The position numbers and the translations under genes were made by a program. A stretch of DNA of 64,000 nt, taken from assembly GCF_044904675.1 (NCBI RefSeq), contig NZ_JADIKJ010000018.1, positions 42,050 to 106,049 of the forward strand, written 5' to 3'. Shown here one piece after another: positions 44,463 through 53,442 of the stretch. This DNA is from Dyella_B jejuensis. GTDB taxonomy: Bacteria; Pseudomonadota; Gammaproteobacteria; Xanthomonadales; Rhodanobacteraceae. Position 1 is the first letter of the stretch. The number at the start of each line of letters is the position of its first letter. The notes below the pieces were generated by a model. It saw only the letters and a list, made by a program, of their open reading frames with translations, did no database searches and was not told the origin of the DNA.

Positions 44463-45412
44463 GCATCCAACCACCGGAAGCGTCCAATTTCGCGGTGCCG
44501 ATCGATCGCATGTTCGACGCCATGCTGTTGCTGTGCGGCGCGGTGGCGGTGGGCGTGTTCGTGGCAATGATCTGGTTGTGCATCAAGTACCGGCGCGGCA
44601 GCAAGGCGAACCGCGAAGGCGGCGCGCGTCAAAACCTGGCGGTCGAGTTGAGCTGGACCTTGATTCCGTTCGTGCTGTTTTGCGGCATCTTTGCCTGGAG
44701 CATCGATCTGTGGACGACGCTGCGCTCGCCGCCGGCCAACGCGCTGCCGATCTACATCATCGCCAAGCAGTGGATGTGGAAAGTGCAGCACGCCAACGGC
44801 CGCCGCGAGATCGATACGTTGCACGTGCCGCTGGGGGAGCCGGTGCGATTGATCATGACCTCGCAGGACGTGATCCACAGCTTTTATGTACCGGATTTCC
44901 GCGTCAAGCAGGACGTGGTGCCGGGGCGCTACACCGCGTTATGGTTTATCGCGACCAAGCTTGGCGAGTTCCCGCTGTTCTGCTCCGAATTCTGCGGCAC
45001 TGGCCATGCGGCGATGATCGGCACGGTAGAAGTGGTCTCGCCTGCCGACTACCGCAAGTGGCTGCAGGCGAAACCGACGCTGGCGCCGGCCGTGGTCGGA
45101 CGGAAACTGTTCGAACAGTTCGGTTGCAGCGGCTGCCACGATCCGCACTCGGGCATCCATGCCCCCGACTTGCACGGCCTGTATGGCACGCAGGTCAGGC
45201 TTGCCGATGGTTCGGCGGTGGTCGCCGACAACCGTTACCTGCATGACTCGATCGTGCTTCCGTCGACGCAGATAGTGGCCGGCTACGCACCGATCATGCC
45301 CGTGTACGAGGGACGCATCGATGAGGAAGACATTCTGTCGCTGATGGCCTACATCAAGTCGCTGGGTCCGCAGCCGGCCGCACCGAAGGGAGACGTTCAT
45401 GAGCAGCGTTAG
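44459..45412 (+). CDS. coxB: Cytochrome c oxidase subunit II with fused cytochrome c (caa3)
   Basis: 317 residues: two membrane helices (about 18-42 and 58-82), a cupredoxin domain with the CuA ligands in CSEFCGTGHAAM, and a C-terminal cytochrome c domain (CSGCH with a later Met in YAPIMP), which makes this a caa3-type subunit. The aromatic strand KQWMWKVQH is the usual electron entry region. It overlaps SCO and coxA. Confidence 0.93.
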   Translation: MSIQPPEASNFAVPIDRMFDAMLLLCGAVAVGVFVAMIWLCIKYRRGSKANREGGARQNLAVELSWTLIPFVLFCGIFAWSIDLWTTLRSPPANALPIYIIAKQWMWKVQHANGRREIDTLHVPLGEPVRLIMTSQDVIHSFYVPDFRVKQDVVPGRYTALWFIATKLGEFPLFCSEFCGTGHAAMIGTVEVVSPADYRKWLQAKPTLAPAVVGRKLFEQFGCSGCHDPHSGIHAPDLHGLYGTQVRLADGSAVVADNRYLHDSIVLPSTQIVAGYAPIMPVYEGRIDEEDILSLMAYIKSLGPQPAAPKGDVHEQR

Positions 45413-47012
45413 CGCGAACGCCGGCCCAAGCGAAGCCGGCTATCTGGTGGAGGGCGGCCGCACGCTGCGGTCATGGCTGTTCACGCATGACCACAAGCGC
45501 ATCGCGCTGCTGTATACCCTCTCGATCACGCTGTTCTTTTTCCTCGGCGCGGTGGCGGCCACCCTGATCCGGCTGACGCTGATCCATCCCGATGGCCGGC
45601 TGATGTCCGCCGAAACCTACAACAAGACCTTTACCTTCCATGGCGTGGTGATGGTGTGGTTTTTCCTGATCCCTTCGATTCCTTCCACGCTCGGCAATTT
45701 CCTGGTGCCGTTGATGATCGGTGCGCGCGACGTGGCCTTTCCGCGCCTGAACCTGTTCAGCTGGTACCTGTACATGGCGGGCGGCCTGTTCACCATCGCC
45801 ACCTTGTTGCTCGGTGGCGTGGACACCGGCTGGACCTTCTACACGCCGTTCTCCACCATGTTCTCCAATTCCAATGTGATGCTTACCGTGATCGGCGTGT
45901 TCGTGGTGGGCTTTTCGTCGATCCTCACCGGCCTGAATTTCATCGTGACGATCCATATGATGCGGGCGCCGGGCATGTCCTGGTATCGCTTGCCGCTGTT
46001 CATCTGGGCGATGTATGCCACCAGCATCGTGATGATGCTCGCCACGCCGGTGCTGGCGATGACGCTGGCATTGATCGGACTGGAGCGGCTGGCCGGCGTG
46101 GGCATCTTCGATCCGGCGCTGGGTGGCGACCCGATCCTGTTCCAGCATTTTTTCTGGTTCTATTCGCATCCGGCGGTGTACATCATGATCCTGCCCGCCA
46201 TGGGCGTGGTCAGCGAGCTGATCTGCTGCGGCGTGCGGCGCAAGATCTTCGGCTACAAGTTCATGACCTGGTCGATGCTCGCGATTGCCTTCATCGGCTT
46301 CCTGGTATGGGGACACCACATGTTCGTGGCCGGGCAGTCGATGTATGCCGGCATCGTGTTCTCGATCCTGAGTTTCGTGGTGGCGGTGCCTTCGGCGATC
46401 AAGGTCTTCAATTGGTTGACCACGCTGCACAAGGGCACCATCGATTTCCACGCGCCGATGCTTTACGCGCTGGGCTTCGTCGGCCTGTTTACCCTGGGCG
46501 GATTGACCGGGCTGTTCCTGGCCGCGGTGGCCCTGGACGTGAATCTCACCGACACCTACTTCGTGGTCGCGCATTTTCACTACATCATGGTCGGCGGTTC
46601 GGTGATGGCGTACCTGGGCGGCATCCATTTCTGGTGGCCGAAGATCACCGGCCGCCTGTATTCGGAGCGCATGGCGCAACTGGCGGCCGTGCTGATGTTC
46701 ATCGGCTTCAACCTCACGTTCTTCCCGCAATACGTACTTGGCTACATGGGTATGCCGCGCCGTTACCATCAATACCTTCCGCGCTTCCAGGAATTGAACA
46801 TCCTGTCCTCGATCGGCGCGGCGGTGCTGGCTATTTCCTATTTGCTGCCATTGTTCTATTTCGCACGCTCTCTCTACCGCGGCGAGCGCGCCGGACCGAA
46901 CCCGTGGAACGCAACCGGCCTGGAATGGACCACCGCTTCACCGCCGCCGGAACATAACTTCCAGGTCACGCCCGTGGTGACGGAAGGGCCATACGAGTAT
47001 CGCCACCGATGA
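45399..47012 (+). CDS. coxA: Cytochrome c oxidase subunit I, A2-type
   Basis: 537 residues with twelve membrane helices and haem/CuB ligands, including the HxxxY-type WFYSHPAVYIMILPAMG and WGHHMFVAGQ. The E-for-A change in HPAVY plus the preceding YS places it in the A2 family, where tyrosine/serine replace the D-channel glutamate; this fits caa3 oxidases. The start at MSSVSANAGP overlaps coxB by 14 nt. Confidence 0.95.
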   Translation: MSSVSANAGPSEAGYLVEGGRTLRSWLFTHDHKRIALLYTLSITLFFFLGAVAATLIRLTLIHPDGRLMSAETYNKTFTFHGVVMVWFFLIPSIPSTLGNFLVPLMIGARDVAFPRLNLFSWYLYMAGGLFTIATLLLGGVDTGWTFYTPFSTMFSNSNVMLTVIGVFVVGFSSILTGLNFIVTIHMMRAPGMSWYRLPLFIWAMYATSIVMMLATPVLAMTLALIGLERLAGVGIFDPALGGDPILFQHFFWFYSHPAVYIMILPAMGVVSELICCGVRRKIFGYKFMTWSMLAIAFIGFLVWGHHMFVAGQSMYAGIVFSILSFVVAVPSAIKVFNWLTTLHKGTIDFHAPMLYALGFVGLFTLGGLTGLFLAAVALDVNLTDTYFVVAHFHYIMVGGSVMAYLGGIHFWWPKITGRLYSERMAQLAAVLMFIGFNLTFFPQYVLGYMGMPRRYHQYLPRFQELNILSSIGAAVLAISYLLPLFYFARSLYRGERAGPNPWNATGLEWTTASPPPEHNFQVTPVVTEGPYEYRHR

Positions 47013-47662
47013 ACGCTTCCGCGCACGACTTGGCGGTGCAGCAGCAGTTCGATGACGCGCCCCAGCAGAAAGCCGCAGCGATGCTTGGCATGTGGGCGTT
47101 CATCGCCACGGAAGTGCTGTTCTTTGGCGTACTGTTCGCCGGCTATGTGATTTGCCGCTGGCGTTTTCCGCTGGCCTTCCTGGAAGGCAGCGCGCATACC
47201 GATTTTGCGCTCGGCACTACGGAAACGGCGATCCTGCTGACCAGCGGCTGCATTGCCGCGCTGGCCGTGCGCGAGATCCAGCTCGACAACGCGCGCCGCA
47301 GCGCCATCCTGCTGGTGGTAACGGCGCTGCTTGGCGTGGCCTTCCTGGTGCTGCACGGCATGGAGTATCACGACGAATACGGCGAAGGGCTGATTCCCGG
47401 CCTGCGCTATACCCAATCAGGCCCGGGCGCGGCGCCGATGGAGATTTTTTTCAGCCTCTACTACGTCATTACCGGCTTTCACAGCTTGCACGTGCTGATC
47501 GGCGTGGTGTTGCTGCTGACCATGGCGGTGCGTACATGGCGCGGCCAATTTCACGCGGATTACTACACGCCGATCGAAGTGGCGGCACTGTACTGGAGCC
47601 TGGTCGATATCGTGTGGATCTTTGTGTATCCGGCGATCTATCTGGTAGGGAGCTCGGGATGA
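47009..47662 (+). CDS. coxC: Cytochrome c oxidase subunit III
   Basis: 217 residues with five predicted membrane helices, typical of shorter caa3 subunit III (KAAAMLGMWAFIATEVLFFG at the first helix, FHSLHVLIGVVLLL near the fourth, ALYWSLVDIVWIFVYP at the end). It stabilises subunit I. ATGA overlaps with coxA and the next gene. Confidence 0.93.
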   Translation: MNASAHDLAVQQQFDDAPQQKAAAMLGMWAFIATEVLFFGVLFAGYVICRWRFPLAFLEGSAHTDFALGTTETAILLTSGCIAALAVREIQLDNARRSAILLVVTALLGVAFLVLHGMEYHDEYGEGLIPGLRYTQSGPGAAPMEIFFSLYYVITGFHSLHVLIGVVLLLTMAVRTWRGQFHADYYTPIEVAALYWSLVDIVWIFVYPAIYLVGSSG

Positions 47663-47958
47663 CGCAACGCGAGGTCCCTTCATTGGGCAGCCATCTATGG
47701 GTGCTGGCAGCGCTGCTGGTATTGCTGGCCGCGTCGGCATGCCTGTCGCGATTGCCGCTCGGTTGGTGGGTGCTGGTGATCAGCGCCACGGTAGCGGTGG
47801 CGCAGGCGCTGCTGGTGCTGGTGGTATTCATGCGCCTGAAAAGCGCCCATCCCATGCTGCGGATCATCGCGGTGATGAGCTTTACCTGGCCGTTGCTGCT
47901 GGTGGCCTTGTCACTGGGCGACGCTATGACGCGCTCGCTGCTGCATGCGCCGTGGTGA
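47659..47958 (+). CDS. Cytochrome c oxidase subunit IV family protein
   Basis: 99 residues with three membrane helices (about 13-30, 36-60, 66-88), the layout of bacterial subunit IV/CtaF proteins; VVFMRLKSAHPMLRI is the typical loop. It overlaps coxC (ATGA) and ends the respiratory operon. Confidence 0.82.
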   Translation: MTQREVPSLGSHLWVLAALLVLLAASACLSRLPLGWWVLVISATVAVAQALLVLVVFMRLKSAHPMLRIIAVMSFTWPLLLVALSLGDAMTRSLLHAPW

Positions 47959-47987
47959 GTGCGGCGCATGCGTGGCCTTGTCTGGGT

Positions 47988-48173
47988 TCATTCCCGGGTC
48001 TTGGAAGGTACGAAAGCCGAAACCGGATCGCTGGCGGGGAACGTTTCCTCCAATGCGTGATCGTAGTTCTCGTTCTCGTGCTGTTTGCGCTGGTCACGTG
48101 TTGCCTGGTTTTCCGGCTTCAATGGCGCTTTGTCGATGGGGTGGGGTGAATCTTTGCGGTCGTGCGAAGACAT
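47988..48173 (-). CDS. 61-aa hydrophilic protein with ETFPASDP motif
   Basis: Starts MSSHDRKDSPHPIDKAP and contains HALEETFPASDPVSAF near the end. The ETFPASDP motif recurs in many small, disordered proteobacterial proteins and in some metallothionein tails. AGG lies about 7 nt before the ATG at 48173. It ends 30 bp from the oxidase operon, transcribed toward it. Confidence 0.6.
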   Translation of the reverse strand: MSSHDRKDSPHPIDKAPLKPENQATRDQRKQHENENYDHALEETFPASDPVSAFVPSKTRE

Positions 48174-48366
48174 AGGGGCACCTCGCGATGTGCAGGCCCA
48201 TGCTCCCACGCGCTGCGTGACGTGCGAATCGAAAAGATGTAAACGGCCGTTGCTTTCCGGTGATCGGCATGACGAATGCATGAGCGCGCTCGCGCGCAGC
48301 ATTCACGCCGCATCCGGACCGGCAAGCGCAAAGTGAGTCCACTGATTGCACATGAGCGAGTGAACA

Positions 48367-48516
48367 ATGGACGAGCGCGATAACACCAGACCGCCGCATA
48401 ACTCCGGCTATCCGGAACCGGAGCCGGCCGGCAAGCACCAGCAAGAGCCCGATGCGAATTCGCCGCACGAGTCGCAGAACGTGCCGAAGAAGAAACCGTA
48501 TCCGTCGTCGGGCTGA
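48367..48516 (+). CDS. 49-aa disordered hydrophilic protein
   Basis: ATG at 48367 opens MDERDNTRPPHNSGYPEPEP and an Asn/Pro/Glu/His-rich body ending KKKPYPSSG with a TGA at 48514-48516. It lies three bases before the cupin gene, so the two are probably co-translated. No known family. Confidence 0.45.
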   Translation: MDERDNTRPPHNSGYPEPEPAGKHQQEPDANSPHESQNVPKKKPYPSSG

Positions 48517-48519
48517 GCC

Positions 48520-49017
48520 GTGCAGATCGAAACCTTCCTGTTCGAGAAAAATGGCTGGATGCCGAACAATCCGCGATTTCCGGTCTTGCTGTACAAGAAC
48601 GCACTCGGCGATCGCCAGGACATCGGGCCGAACGATGTGGAGGACTTGTTTCGAAGCAACGGCTGGGAGCCGCGTTGGCGCGCTGGTGTCTACGGTTATC
48701 ACCACTATCACAGCACCGCGCACGAGGCGCTTGGTTTCGTGGGCGGCTGTGCGTGCCTGATGCTCGGCGGCCCGGGCGGATCCCGGGTCGACGTGCGGCC
48801 AGGGCAGGTATTGGTATTGCCTGCGGGCGTGGGCCACTGCAGCGTCAGGGCTGAGAAACACTTCCTTGCGGTTGGCGCCTATCCGCCGGGACAGGATTGG
48901 GATGTATGCAGGCATGCCGCCGACGCCGCGGCCCTCGAGCGCATCCAGCGCTTGCCGAGGCCGGCCACCGATCCGGTGGAAGGCAAGGACGGCTTGCTGC
49001 TCGACCTATGGCGCTGA
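48520..49017 (+). CDS. YjlB-like cupin protein
   Basis: 165 residues beginning at a GTG: QIETFLFEKNGWMPNNPRFPVLLYK is the YjlB-type N-terminus. The cupin barrel has HYHSTAHEALGFVGG (metal-site His residues) and VLVLPAGVGHCSV (second His). No enzymatic role is known. It overlaps the 3' end of the minus-strand gene 49006-49284 by 12 nt. Confidence 0.8.
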   Translation: MQIETFLFEKNGWMPNNPRFPVLLYKNALGDRQDIGPNDVEDLFRSNGWEPRWRAGVYGYHHYHSTAHEALGFVGGCACLMLGGPGGSRVDVRPGQVLVLPAGVGHCSVRAEKHFLAVGAYPPGQDWDVCRHAADAAALERIQRLPRPATDPVEGKDGLLLDLWR

Positions 49018-49284
49018 GCGTTCTCCTGGATCGATCACCTCCATGCTGACGCCATGTTGCTGAGCCTGCGCGTTGGCCACTTCGCGCACGCGCCTGGTCA
49101 CTCCGGCGTCTTCCGGTACCTCGATCTCGATCGAACAAAGGCCCGGCAGGATATCTTCCTCGACCTGCGGCATCAGCTCGGCAATTTGCGCGACGTGTTC
49201 GACGCCTTCGACGTCATGCAGGGCGGCGATGAGATCGTCGGCGTCTTGCTGACTTCCAATCAGGCGCAACGTGAGACTGGGCAT
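49006..49284 (-). CDS. Hypothetical 92-aa alpha/beta protein
   Basis: The protein (MPSLTLRLIGSQQDADDLIAALHDVEGVEHV...) shows a beta-alpha-beta ferredoxin-like pattern, possibly ACT-like or small-ligand binding, with an acidic QVEEDILPGLCSIEIEVPED middle. GGAAGAAG sits at good spacing before the ATG. No family assigned. It converges with the cupin gene. Confidence 0.6.
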   Translation of the reverse strand: MPSLTLRLIGSQQDADDLIAALHDVEGVEHVAQIAELMPQVEEDILPGLCSIEIEVPEDAGVTRRVREVANAQAQQHGVSMEVIDPGERSAP

Positions 49285-49559
49285 GGTCTTCTTCCGTGTG
49301 GTCCTCCGACGAAAAGCTACACACCAAAAAATTGCCAGTGCGCGAAAGGGCGATGAACGGCAGGTGATGATTGCGCCAACCGTGTAGCAGTAGTCGATTC
49401 CGCTTTCGCTTCGCCTCGACCTCGCGTGTACCGCCGCTGCGACAGCATGCCTGTACTGGCTGATATCCGGGCTTCTGCTGTCCTGCGTGCAGCGCGCGGT
49501 GAACGAGGGGAATCCCGCCTGATCCCAGTGCCCTTGTTCAGGCTTGAGGACGGTGTGCC

Positions 49560-50576
49560 ATGAGCGACGAAACGATTTCCACTTCCCGCCGGCGACTCAT
49601 GCAGGGCGCCTCTCTCGGTATGGCCGTGGCGATGAGCGGCGCGGCCTGGAGTGCGCAGAAAGAGGAGGGCGCCAACGCCACCGACCAGGCAGCGGCGCCG
49701 CTGCGGGATCCGCGCCAAGGCTATCCGCACCCGCCATTCCAGGAACAGTCGCAACCCTGGCCCGGCTTGGCCGGAAAAATGACGCCACGCCCGGACCACG
49801 GCGAAACCAGCTATCGCGGTTCCGGCAAGCTGCTGGGGCGAAGAGCGCTGATTACCGGCGGCGATTCGGGCATCGGACGCGCAACAGCAATCGCCTTCGC
49901 CCGCGAAGGCGCGGACGTGGCCATTTCCTACCTGCCGGCCGAAGAACCGGATGCCAAGGAGGTGATCGAGCTGATCCAGAAGGCCGGACGCAAGGCGCTG
50001 GCGCTGCCGGGAGATATCCGCGACGAAACCATGTGCCAGAACCTCGTGGCACGGGTGATCGCGGCCTTCGGCGGCATCGACTTGCTGGTCAATAACGCCG
50101 GACGGCAGCACAGTTTTGATTCGATCCTCGACATCACCACCGAATACTTCGATTGGACCTTGAAGACCAATCTCTATGCGATGTTCTGGATCACCAAGGC
50201 CGCGGTCGCGCACATGCCGCCGGGTTCGTCGATCGTCAACACCGCTTCGGTGAACGCCTACGATCCGGCAGTGAATCTGCTGGACTATTCGCTGACCAAG
50301 GGCGGCATCGTCGCCTTCACCAAGGGGCTGGCCAAACAGATGATCAAGCGCGGCATTCGCGTCAACGGGGTGGCGCCGGGGCCGTTCTGGACGGCGCTGC
50401 AGGTCAGCGGCGGGCAGACGGAGAAAAACATCAAGGATTTCGGCGGCAACACGCCGATGGGCCGTCCGGGCCAGCCGGCGGAAATCGCCCATGTCTACGT
50501 GCAGCTCGCCGCAGCGGAATCCTCCTATGTAACGGGGCAAATCTACGGCGAAACCGGTGGACGAGGTGAACCATGA
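49560..50576 (+). CDS. Exported-type SDR oxidoreductase with Tat-like signal
   Basis: 338 residues. The start has a twin-arginine-like leader (TSRRRLMQGASLGMAVAMSG, then AWSAQ), followed by the same PHPPFQEQ/RPDHGE extension as the paralogue at 33920-34819. The SDR core has TGGDSGIGRATAIAFAREGAD, NNAG, catalytic Ser in NTASVNAY and YSLTK. If the leader is real, a folded NAD(P)-enzyme would be exported, which is uncommon. It ends with an ATGA overlap onto a DUF4142 gene. Confidence 0.85.
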   Translation: MSDETISTSRRRLMQGASLGMAVAMSGAAWSAQKEEGANATDQAAAPLRDPRQGYPHPPFQEQSQPWPGLAGKMTPRPDHGETSYRGSGKLLGRRALITGGDSGIGRATAIAFAREGADVAISYLPAEEPDAKEVIELIQKAGRKALALPGDIRDETMCQNLVARVIAAFGGIDLLVNNAGRQHSFDSILDITTEYFDWTLKTNLYAMFWITKAAVAHMPPGSSIVNTASVNAYDPAVNLLDYSLTKGGIVAFTKGLAKQMIKRGIRVNGVAPGPFWTALQVSGGQTEKNIKDFGGNTPMGRPGQPAEIAHVYVQLAAAESSYVTGQIYGETGGRGEP

Positions 50577-51121
50577 TGGCGCGAACCCTGTGTGTGCTGG
50601 GCATGGCGCTAGCCTTGGCTTCAGCCGCCGCGTATGCGCAGCAGCATGCGCCGCTGGATACCCGCGAGCAGGCTTTCGTGGCACAGGCCACTTCCGATGA
50701 CGCCATGCAGATCGCGCTGGCGCAATTGGCGCTCGGCAAATCAAGCAACGGCAAGGTGCTCGCGTTGGCGAAGAAAATCGTCAGCGACCATACCGCGCTC
50801 AACCTGCAATTCGCGCAGCTGGCATCCAATACTGGCAGCAAGGGCCATGCGCATGGCGTGCCTGCGCAGAATATCGCGGGGATGAAAGCGCACCTGCAGT
50901 CGCTTAATGGCGAAGCCTTCGATCAGGCATTCGCCGGCATCATGGTGAAAGAGCACCGAAAAATCATCGCGGCCTATGAAGTCGCTGCGCAGACATCCGC
51001 CGATCCGCGGCTGAAGAAAATCGCCAGCCAGGGCATTCCGGTCCTGCAAGGGCATCTGGCGATGGCGCAGGCGTTGATGAAGGATGGCAGCCCGGCGGAA
51101 CAGCGGCGCGAGGCCAAGTAA
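50573..51121 (+). CDS. Exported DUF4142 protein
   Basis: 182 residues: signal peptide to about AYAQQ, then the DUF4142 bundle with FVAQATSDDAMQIALAQLAL, KIVSDHTALNLQFAQLA and MVKEHRKIIAAYEVAAQ. It is a diverged paralogue of 14093-14629. The start overlaps the Tat-like SDR stop, so these two exported proteins are made together. Confidence 0.82.
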   Translation: MMARTLCVLGMALALASAAAYAQQHAPLDTREQAFVAQATSDDAMQIALAQLALGKSSNGKVLALAKKIVSDHTALNLQFAQLASNTGSKGHAHGVPAQNIAGMKAHLQSLNGEAFDQAFAGIMVKEHRKIIAAYEVAAQTSADPRLKKIASQGIPVLQGHLAMAQALMKDGSPAEQRREAK

Positions 51122-51127
51122 GGCGGA

Positions 51128-51313
51128 TCATGTGTCGTCCTGGCCCGTTTTCGCGGGCTTCGCCTTGGACGATTTGGGCTCTTCCTTTTTCTTGCCTTTG
51201 CTTGGCGTGCCGCCACCGCGCTGGGTGTCGAAATCGAGCGAGGCAACGCGCTCTTGTTCGTGCATTTCGTTCTTGCGATTGCGCATGGCCAGGGTTGCGT
51301 TGCGAATGTTCAT
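51128..51313 (-). CDS. 61-aa basic hydrophilic protein, uncertain
   Basis: Starting at MNIRNATLAMRNRKNEMHEQ, the frame continues through RVASLDFDTQRGGGTPS to a Lys-rich GKKKEEPKSSKAKPAKTG tail. Composition resembles small stress-induced disordered proteins, and a weak GGA precedes the ATG. It faces the DUF4142 gene tail-to-tail. Confidence 0.4.
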   Translation of the reverse strand: MNIRNATLAMRNRKNEMHEQERVASLDFDTQRGGGTPSKGKKKEEPKSSKAKPAKTGQDDT

Positions 51314-51422
51314 GGCGTTCCGTGATGCGGGGATATGACCTGGCCGCACGTTCGCAGACGACACCTGAAAGCGGCGCGCAGGACATGTCAACAGCAGCCT
51401 TCACGATCTGCCAGAGCATCAC

Positions 51423-53309
51423 CTAGAGATCGATCTTGGTGCCGATCTCGATCAGCTGCCGGGCGGACATGCCGTAGTAGCTGATTGCCGGCATTGCGTT
51501 GCGCGCCATGTAGATGAAGAGTGCCTTGCGCCAGCGCGACATCCGCTGCTTGCCGGAGGCAACCGGTTCGTCGCGGCCAAGGAAATAGGTAAGCAGGTCT
51601 GGATCCAGTCCCGGTTCGAAATCGAGCGCCTTGAGTCCTTCGGCCACGTTCATGGTTTCGGAAAAGCCGTAGCGCAAGGTGACCGAATAAAAGCCTTCGC
51701 CAAGATCGTGGATTTCGCTGCGAGCATCCTCGCCGACCCGCGATGCATCGCCGGAATCGTCCACGTGCAGCAATACGTTGCGCTCGTGCAATACCTGATT
51801 GTGCTTGAGGTTCTTCAGCAATGCCTGCGGCACCCATTCGTCGTTGATGGTGAGAAATACCGCCGTGCCCCTGGCGCGCATCGGCGGCGCTTCCCGGATG
51901 TGGGCAATCAGGTCGCTGATGCGCTCACCCTCGCTGTGCAGTCGCTGCAGCATCAGCTGGTGGCCGCGCCGCCACGTCGTCATGATCAGCATGGCGCCGA
52001 CCGCGATCAGCAGCGGGAACCAGCCGCCGTTGACGACCTTCAACAGGTTGGCAGCGAAAAACGCGCCATCGATGAGCATGAAGACCAGGCTGAACGCGAT
52101 CAGCGCCGCCCAGTTCCAGCGCCAGTTGCAACGCGCCACCACCATCAGCAGCACGGTCGTCAGCAACATGGTGCCGCTGACGGCGATGCCGTAGGCGCCG
52201 CCCAGGTGCCGGGACGATCGGAAGAGCAACACCGCCGCGAGCACGGCCACCAGCAGCATGGCATTGATCGCAGGCACATAAATTTGCCCTTCCATTTCCC
52301 GCGAGGTGTGATGGACCCGGGCGCGCGGCAGATAGCCGAGCTGGATGCCCTGGCGCACCATCGAAAAAGTGCCCGATACCACCGCTTGCGATGCGATCAC
52401 GGTAGCGCAGGTGGCCAGCGCGATCATGGGATAAAGCAAGGCATGCGGAACCAGCAGGTAGAACGATGCGTGCGAAGCCTTTGGCTGTTGCAGCAGCAGC
52501 GCACCTTGCCCGAAATAATTGAGCAGCAGCGCGGGGAGGGTGAGGCTGAACCAGGCCAGGCGGATAGGTGCGGTGCCGAAGTGCCCGATGTCCGCGTAGA
52601 GCGCTTCGGCGCCAGTCAGCACGAGCACCACCGCACCCAGCGATTCAAAGCCGCGGAAGCCGTTGTGCATCATGTACAGCACGGCATAGGCCGGGTTGGC
52701 GGCGGCAAGCACGTGCGGGTTGCGCACGATACCGGCCGCGCCGAGTGCGGCGGCGGCCAGCAGCCACAGCGCCATCATCGGTCCGAACAGACGGCCAAGC
52801 AGGGAGCTGCCGCGCTTTTGCAGCATGAACAGGCCGATGATGATGACCACCGCGATCGGTAACACCCACGGCTTCATCCCCGGCTCGGCCAGTTGCAGTC
52901 CCTCCACCGCGGACAGCACGGAAATGGCCGGGGTGATCACGCTGTCGCCGAAGAACAGCGCGACACCAAGCAGGCCCAGCATGATGATCAGCCAGGTCAG
53001 CCAACCTCGCCCACGCAACGCGCCGCGAGCGAGCGCGCCCAATGCCATCATGCCGCCTTCGCCGTGGTTGTCGGCACGCATCACGAACACCACGTATTTG
53101 CCGGTCACCACCAGCAGCAGCGCATACAGGCATAGCGAAAGCAGGCCGAGCACGTTGTCGTGCGTCGGCATTACGCCTTGTTCGTCGAAGCCCTGCTGCA
53201 GGGCATAGAGCGGGCTGGTCGCGATATCGCCGAACACCACGCCGATGGCCGCAAGCGCGAGCATCGGTAACGGAGGCTTTTTGTCGTTTTGCTCGCGGCC
53301 TGGCTGCAT
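51423..53309 (-). CDS. kup: KUP-family potassium transporter
   Basis: A 628-aa K+/H+ symporter: about twelve membrane helices in the first 440 residues, beginning ALAAIGVVFGDIATSPLYAL (the Kup signature) with GDSVITPAISVLSAVEGL, then a cytoplasmic C-terminal domain. Low-affinity uptake, useful at acid or high-osmolarity conditions. The start MQPGREQNDKK has hydrophilic residues before the first helix, as usual. Confidence 0.94.
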   Translation of the reverse strand: MQPGREQNDKKPPLPMLALAAIGVVFGDIATSPLYALQQGFDEQGVMPTHDNVLGLLSLCLYALLLVVTGKYVVFVMRADNHGEGGMMALGALARGALRGRGWLTWLIIMLGLLGVALFFGDSVITPAISVLSAVEGLQLAEPGMKPWVLPIAVVIIIGLFMLQKRGSSLLGRLFGPMMALWLLAAAALGAAGIVRNPHVLAAANPAYAVLYMMHNGFRGFESLGAVVLVLTGAEALYADIGHFGTAPIRLAWFSLTLPALLLNYFGQGALLLQQPKASHASFYLLVPHALLYPMIALATCATVIASQAVVSGTFSMVRQGIQLGYLPRARVHHTSREMEGQIYVPAINAMLLVAVLAAVLLFRSSRHLGGAYGIAVSGTMLLTTVLLMVVARCNWRWNWAALIAFSLVFMLIDGAFFAANLLKVVNGGWFPLLIAVGAMLIMTTWRRGHQLMLQRLHSEGERISDLIAHIREAPPMRARGTAVFLTINDEWVPQALLKNLKHNQVLHERNVLLHVDDSGDASRVGEDARSEIHDLGEGFYSVTLRYGFSETMNVAEGLKALDFEPGLDPDLLTYFLGRDEPVASGKQRMSRWRKALFIYMARNAMPAISYYGMSARQLIEIGTKIDL

Positions 53310-53442
53310 GGGAAGCTAACGACTCTGGCGGAGCCCGATAGGTGCGCGCGTTTCGTGGACGTGGGCGCCAGGCGCGTCCAGCACTGCCGAAGCCTCCCAT
53401 CACGATGGTGAACGAGAGGTGGTGGCGCTTATCGGCAGCGGT

